The translations under genes were made by a program, and so were the position numbers. This document shows, one piece after another, positions 59,447 to 64,000 of a stretch of 64,000 nt of DNA. Below the pieces are notes generated by a model. That model ran no database searches and was not told the DNA's origin. It saw only the letters and a program-made list of their open reading frames with translations. Source of the stretch: G963675935 sp963675935 (GTDB taxonomy: Bacteria > Planctomycetota > Planctomycetia > Pirellulales > Thermoguttaceae); assembly GCA_963675935.2 (NCBI GenBank), contig CAXXPV010000004.1, positions 194,835 to 258,834 on the forward strand, written 5' to 3'. Numbering within the stretch: position 1 is the stretch's first letter; the number at the start of each line of letters is the position of its first letter.

Positions 59447-59772
59447 TTGGTATCCGTCTGGGCATCGAGAAGCAGGCCGGAAAGGCCCATGGAACTCCTA
59501 TCGGTCGAATCGGAACGGTATCTTTTGCCCGTATGAGAGGATTGCAAAAGAGGGGGAGATGGGGTGTTTGGGCAACCACGAGAGGCTTTTCGAAAAAAGC
59601 GGGAATTATTGCAATGGCACGAGTTTTCCCCAAATCCTCTTGCGGCTTCGCCGCCCCGATAGACAAGCTATCGAGGCTACCCGCTAAGACCCAAGACCTC
59701 TCCCATTGCCGCAATCGCCTCCTACAACCGTTCTTGAAACAACAAATCGGCCGGGCCACGTCATTCGACAGG
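59447..59772. other. Gap without a recognised gene
   Basis: Contains CTTGCGGCTTCGCCGC-type and CAAGCTATCGAGGCTACC motifs; no frame has a start with family features. Confidence 0.5.
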
Positions 59773-59935
59773 CAGGAGAACTGCAAAGTCGCATTTTGGG
59801 GATAGATGGGAAAAACCGTCATTCTGAGCGCAGCGAAGAATCTCGTTGGCCCACAAGATCTTACGCGATACCACGGAGATTCTTCGCTGCGCTCAGAATG
59901 ACGGTTTCCTGGACTTTGCAGTTCTCCTGGTTCGA
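59773..59935. repeat. Dispersed GTCATTCTGAGCG element, copy 2 (inverted relative to 49.5 kb)
   Basis: GAGAACTGCAAAGTCGCATT, GGGGATAGATGGGAAAAACC, GTCATTCTGAGCG...CTCAGAATGAC, then GGACTTTGCAGTTCTCCTGG. The full order is the reverse of 49507-49680. It lies just upstream of ftsH. Confidence 0.85.
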
Positions 59936-60038
59936 CAGGTCGCCAATCGTCTGTCTGTCAGATATAATTAGGAACTGGACCGGCGTTGCGCACAACCACT
60001 ACGGCTCGGTTGTGCACAATCCAAAAGAGGGGGATTTC

Positions 60039-62009
60039 ATGGCCGATTCGTCAAAAGACAAGAAAGACAAGAAACCGTCCGACAACAAGGACGAAACGAA
60101 AACGCCTCCGCGGACATCGCGGCCGAATCCATTTTTTACGGCCTCCACCTGGTGGGTGTTAGCTTCCATAGCAGTCGTGGTTTTTTTTGTTTTCTATTCC
60201 CAAAGCGGCAACGGCCGGTCGGAAATCGACTACGGAGTCTTCCGGCGCGAATTGGATCAATACGGAAATGTCGCCAGCGTCGAAGTTCAAGGTGCGAAGG
60301 TTTTTGGCGAGTTCAAGCAACCGCCCGTCGATCCCAATGCAAAACCCGGCGCCGATGGCAATTCCGCCCGACTCAACAAAAAGTTTGTGACGGTTCTGCC
60401 GCCCTGGGCCCTGAACGATCGAACCTTGGATCGACTGTTGCTCGACAAGCTCAAGCAAGGCGAATACAAAGCGCTCGAGCCGGTTGACAACACGTTTCTC
60501 GTGCTGTTCGTATATTTGCTGATAACTGTTGGGCTGTTTTTCGGCCTGTGGTTTTTGTTTCGCAAGGCGCGCGACTCATTCTTTTCCGGTGGGTTGACCA
60601 GCGGATTTGCCAAGAGCGGCGCCCGACGCTACGACGGCAGCGATAAGCCGATCACGTTCGCCGACGTAGCCGGCCTCGAGGGCGTCAAGCACGACCTCCA
60701 GGAGATCGTCGATTTTCTCCGCAATCCGGCCAAGTTCCAGCGGCTCGGCGCCCGGGTGCCCAAGGGTGTGTTGCTGATGGGTCCGCCGGGCACGGGCAAA
60801 ACCCTGCTGGGCCGCGCCGTGGCCGGCGAAGCGGGTGTGCCCTTCTACTCGATCAACGGCTCCGAGTTCATCCAGATGTTCGTCGGCGTCGGCGCGGGCC
60901 GAGTGCGCGACCTGTTCAACACCGCCAAGGAAAACGCCCCCGCCATCCTCTTCATCGACGAGATCGACGCCGTCGGACGGCATCGCGGCGCGGGCGTCGG
61001 CGGCGGGCACGACGAACGCGAACAAACGCTCAACCAAATCTTAAGCGAAATGGACGGCTTCACCCAGAACGAGTCGGTCATCGTCATGGCGGCCACGAAT
61101 CGCCCCGACGTGCTCGATCCCGCGCTGCTGCGGCCCGGACGGTTCGACCGCCACATCACCGTCGATCGGCCCAGCTACAAGGGCCGCTTGGCCATTTTCG
61201 AGGTTCACAGCAAGGAAGTGCCATTGGACATCGACGTCGATCTCGAACGCTTGGCGGCGGGCACCGTCGGGCTGACCGGCGCCGACATCCGCAATCTGGT
61301 CAACGAAGCGGCTCTTTGGGCAAGCCGTCACAACAAAGATTACGTCGATATGGCCGATTTCGAGTACGCCCGCGACAAAATCCTGATGGGCTCGAAGCGC
61401 GAGGAAGTGCTCTCGGACGAAGAGAAAAAGATGACGGCCTATCACGAGTCGGGCCACGCGCTGCTGGCCTGGATGGTGCCAGGCACCGATCGTTTGCACA
61501 AGGTGTCGATCGTTCCGCGGGGCCGTTCGCTTGGCGCCACGCAGTTGCTGCCCGAGGAAGACCGCGTCAACATCAGTGAGAGCGAGTTGAGTTCGCGGCT
61601 GCTGTTTTTACTGGGAGGGCGAGCCGCTGAAAAACTCGTGTTCGACCAGTACAGCGCCGGCGCCGAGGACGACTTGAACAAGGCCACGCAGCTTGCCCGG
61701 CGCATGATTACCCACTGGGGCATGAGCGAGCGGCTCGGGCCGGTGGCCTTCCGCGACGTCGAGGACAATCCGTTCCTCGGCCGCGAGATGTCGGAGCCGC
61801 GTCGTTTCAGCGAACACACCGCGCAGGTGATCGACGAGGAGGTTTCCCGGCTGCTTCGCGACGCCGCGGATCGCGCGACCCTGATGCTCAAGGAGCATCG
61901 CGACAAGCTCGACGCCTTGGCCGGCAAGCTCGAAGAGACCGAGATGCTCGACGAAGAAGAGATCGAGAAGCTGATCGGCCCGCCGGTGTATCGGACCGAG
62001 AAGAAATAG
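60039..62009 (+). CDS. ftsH: ATP-dependent zinc metalloprotease FtsH
   Basis: Membrane-bound AAA protease that removes damaged membrane proteins and regulators. 656 residues from the ATG at 60039, preceded by GAGGGGG. Two membrane helices (WWVLASIAVVVFFVFY and FLVLFVYLLITVGLFFGLWFLF) flank a periplasmic domain. AAA core: GPPGTGKTLLGRAVAGEAG (Walker A), ILFIDEIDAVGRHRG (Walker B), AATNRPDVLDPALLRPGRFDR (SRH). Zinc site TAYHESGHALL (HExxH) and DDLNKATQLARRM (the third Asp). Ordinary full-length FtsH. Confidence 0.96.
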   Translation: MADSSKDKKDKKPSDNKDETKTPPRTSRPNPFFTASTWWVLASIAVVVFFVFYSQSGNGRSEIDYGVFRRELDQYGNVASVEVQGAKVFGEFKQPPVDPNAKPGADGNSARLNKKFVTVLPPWALNDRTLDRLLLDKLKQGEYKALEPVDNTFLVLFVYLLITVGLFFGLWFLFRKARDSFFSGGLTSGFAKSGARRYDGSDKPITFADVAGLEGVKHDLQEIVDFLRNPAKFQRLGARVPKGVLLMGPPGTGKTLLGRAVAGEAGVPFYSINGSEFIQMFVGVGAGRVRDLFNTAKENAPAILFIDEIDAVGRHRGAGVGGGHDEREQTLNQILSEMDGFTQNESVIVMAATNRPDVLDPALLRPGRFDRHITVDRPSYKGRLAIFEVHSKEVPLDIDVDLERLAAGTVGLTGADIRNLVNEAALWASRHNKDYVDMADFEYARDKILMGSKREEVLSDEEKKMTAYHESGHALLAWMVPGTDRLHKVSIVPRGRSLGATQLLPEEDRVNISESELSSRLLFLLGGRAAEKLVFDQYSAGAEDDLNKATQLARRMITHWGMSERLGPVAFRDVEDNPFLGREMSEPRRFSEHTAQVIDEEVSRLLRDAADRATLMLKEHRDKLDALAGKLEETEMLDEEEIEKLIGPPVYRTEKK

Positions 62010-62014
62010 ATCTT

Positions 62015-62972
62015 TCATCCGCCATATTCTCGCGTCAATCGGCGGAAATCGGCCAGATTTCGCACCTTATGCACCGCCGCGCGAAACTCCGCGTTGTTCG
62101 ATAGAAACTTCGCGAAATAACAACTCGTTCGCGGCAATCGGCGCAACGCCACCGTCGAGCCGTAGAAGCGAAACTCGTCCTCGACAAGCCGCTGCATCTC
62201 GCGGATGCGCTCTCTCGCCGACGGCTCCGGCGATGCCGTGCCCGTGGTCCAAAGCGATCGGGCCTGATGGAATATCCAGGGGTTTCCGAGACAGCCGCGG
62301 CCAATGGCGACCGCGTCGGCCCCGGTTTCGCGCAGCAACCGCACGGCGTCGGCAGCCGAGCGAACACTGCCGCCGCCAAGCACGAGAATTCCGACGTTTT
62401 GCTTCACCCGGGCGATGACGTTCCAATCGGCCTCGCCCACGTATCCCTGGGCGACGCTTCTGGCGTGAACGCTCACGGCGGCCGCTCCGGCGGCTTCGGC
62501 ACGCTGCGACACCTCGACGGCGGTTTCCTGATCGGCGTTTGGCCCGGAGCGAATTTTGACGGTCGTGGGAATCGACACGGCGTGGACGACGGCCTCGACG
62601 ATTCGCCCGATGGCCGGCGGGTCGGCCAGGAGCGCCCCGCCCTCGCCGCGATCGAGCAGGCGGCGCACGGGGCAATCGAAGTTCAGATCGACGATGTCGA
62701 AGCCGAGCGATTCGACGATTCTCGCAGCCTCGGCCATGGTCACAGCGTCGGCCCCGCTGATTTGCCCGGCGCAGGGCGACTCGCCCGGCGCGGCGGCCAG
62801 CGTGCGCAGCGCCCGGCGGTCGCGGCTTGCAACGTGCGAGGCATCGACCCGTTCGCCGCCACACCAGACTGGCCCCGTGCCGCTTCATGAGCGCACGGAA
62901 ACAGGGGTTGCTGTGTTCTTCGAGCGGGGCTTGCGTGAACGGATGGGAGATTCGCACGGGGCCGATTTTCAT
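62015..62972 (-). pseudogene. tRNA-dihydrouridine synthase gene with a one-base frameshift
   Basis: Starts at 62972, MKIGPVRISHPFTQAPLEEHSNPCFRALMKRHGASLV, and then loses frame at about 62858-62866. The correct frame resumes to give DAVTMAEAARIVESLGFDIVDLNFDCPVRRLLDRGEGGALL...LRRLPRTSCYFAKFL, ending at 62015. Removing one G from the GTGTGGCGGCGAA run restores the expected LVCGERVDAS. FMN-binding and catalytic segments (CPVRRLL, VSVHARS, GGGSVRSA) lie in the intact part. It may be a sequencing error or a true loss. Confidence 0.85.
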
Positions 62973-63005
62973 TTGTTGGGCGTTCTCCCGGCGAGGGCGT
63001 CGGGG

Positions 63006-63930
63006 CTAAACAACGAATGCCTGTCCCCCGCCGAGCGACTTCGCCCGATACATCGCGCGATCGGCCCGGTGCAGCAAATCTTCGACCCCGCGGCAGTCGG
63101 CCGAACGCGCCGCGACGCCAACGCTGGCTCCCAGCCGTACGTCGGCGCCGTTGATCGCCAGCGGCATTTCGAGTTGTTCGAGAATCCGTCGGGCCACCGC
63201 CGCCGCATTCGATTCGTCGCGAAGCTCGTCGAGAAACACCGTGAACTCGTCGCCGCCGAATCGAGCCGCCATGTCGGAGGGCCGAACGCAGCCGACCAGC
63301 CGGCGAGCCCGCCTCGCACAACGCGCGGTCGCCGATCAGATGCCCGAAACGGTCGTTTACCGCCTTGAAACCGTCGAGATCGATGAAACATACGGCGAAC
63401 CGATAGGACTCGCTGCGCAGCGACTCTTCAAACGCCCGGGTCAGCCGCCGCTCGAACAGCCGCCGGTCGGGCAATCCGGTTAAAGGATCGTGGCCTGGCA
63501 GGCCCAGCCCGAAGGATTCCGCCCGATCGCCAGGGGTGACGCTTGCGACCAACTCGCGCGACACGACGACCCAACGCTCGGCCGTCGCTTCTCGAACGCG
63601 CGAAACTCGCCATTCGACGGGCGTCTCGCGGCGGTCGCGCCCGTGGAGCGTGGTGCGAAGAATCGCCACCATCGGATCATCACCGTTGGGGCCGTCCATC
63701 CGGTGCACCAAGGCCGCGACGTCTTGCGAAGGGCAGAGGTCGTCGAGTTTCACGCCGCGAAGTTCGCCGGGCGCGAAGCCCAGCGCGGCGCACGCGAGCC
63801 GATTGGCCTCGACGACGGTCATTGTCGCCCGATCGACGGAGAACACGGCGTCGGGCAACAGATCGAACGCGGCTTGCAGGCTATTGACTGTCGGGTGACA
63901 AATGTTGGCCTCGTTGAAAACGGAATGCAC
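63006..63930 (-). pseudogene. PAS-GGDEF diguanylate cyclase gene with a one-base frameshift
   Basis: N-terminus MHSVFNEANICHPTVNSLQAAFDLLPDAVFSVDRATMTVVEANRLAC is a PAS domain; HDPLTGLPDRRLFERRL and FAVCFIDLDGFKAVNDRFGHLIGD begin the GGDEF domain. The frame breaks at about 63315-63320 (one extra G in GCGGGCTCGC). The shifted frame carries on with MAARFGGDEFTVFLDELRDE...GASVGVAARSADCRGVEDLLHRADRAMYRAKS and stops at 63006. The enzyme would make cyclic di-GMP. The start overlaps a family-J palindrome. Confidence 0.85.
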
Positions 63931-64000
63931 ATTCCGCGGGCCGCCCAGCCCCCGGCTATTATGCCATTAGGTTTTAGGATTGTGGTAACATCCTCAATGT
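63912..64000. repeat. REPs and a dispersed terminal repeat at the window end
   Basis: GAAAACGGAATGCACATTCC (family J), a family-A copy ending GGCCGCCCAGCCCCCGGCTA and ATGCCATTAGGTTTTAGGAT...TCCTCAATGT, the last being an inverted, diverged copy of 2924-2963. Confidence 0.65.

Noticed and set aside
1..64000. tRNA, rRNA or tmRNA genes
   Set aside because: No cloverleaf with a GTTCGANNC arm and CCA-adjacent acceptor, and no rRNA-like stretch, was noticed while reading; a covariance search was not possible.

Overview
The window looks like chromosomal DNA from a member of the Planctomycetota, most likely a Pirellulales-type genome. This is inferred from the gene families: a DUF1559 prepilin-like protein with an H-x9-DG-type end, a PEP-CTERM surface protein, a DUF6666-type barrel protein, DUF1844, a GYF-domain membrane protein, a J-like 'FDPYRKWLGI' protein, a fused cytochrome b/c with a Tat-type Rieske partner, and long gene-poor gaps filled with palindromic repeats. 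No rRNA, tRNA or CRISPR array was seen. Core genes are GC-rich; a few accessory stretches (6.75-7.3 kb, 31.3-32.5 kb) are visibly AT-richer.

Layout. 0.3-9.3 kb: thiamine phosphate synthase with an extra Clp-N-like domain, a TlpA-type thioredoxin, a CYTH protein, FabH, GDP-mannose dehydratase, serine acetyltransferase and small accessory genes. 9.6-18 kb: HisH, a Rieske/cytochrome b-c quinol-oxidising unit, a REP-associated transposase (RAYT), a DHH phosphoesterase, RibF, Uma2, FabZ and FabI. 18.1-20.8 kb: a GxxExxY gene broken by an ISKra4-like element and flanked by long repeats plus a small MITE. 20.8-28.2 kb: GYF protein, an MlaD-MlaF-MlaE lipid-transport operon, NagB and an outer-membrane-type protein. 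28.2-36.7 kb: accessory island with an intact IS66 element, three covarying hairpins, a zinc-ribbon-like protein, a radical-SAM remnant, an HD phosphohydrolase, and an overlapping AlbA_2-ATPase/ParA gene pair. 36.7-44.4 kb: HEAT protein, EEP-like protein, nested transposons, a J-like protein, a GT2 glycosyltransferase and a second RAYT beside its REP array. 44.5-53.3 kb: HisA, an EF-G paralogue, DUF4160/DUF2442 and MazEF-like pairs, CTP synthase, DUF1844 and an MraZ-like protein. 53.7-59.2 kb: a co-directional cluster of prepilin-like protein, PEP-CTERM protein, BtuF-like receptor, radical SAM enzyme and BtuC/BtuD-like transporter. 59.2-64 kb: a HEAT peptide, FtsH, and dus and diguanylate cyclase genes that each carry a one-base frameshift.

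Three themes stand out. (1) Palindromic repeats of at least ten families have invaded coding sequence: in-frame insertions lie inside thiE, fabI, an HD gene and a DUF1844 gene, and others supply C-terminal tails or stop codons. Two RAYT genes sit beside matching REP families. (2) The surface-protein/BtuF/radical SAM/BtuCD cluster at 53.7-59.2 kb is the best candidate for an undescribed metallocofactor or metal uptake system; the radical SAM gene overlaps the receptor gene by 14 nt. (3) The cytochrome b has the histidines for only one of the two b hemes, because both high-potential heme (bH) ligand positions are substituted. All functional calls are from reading motifs by eye; no database search was run.
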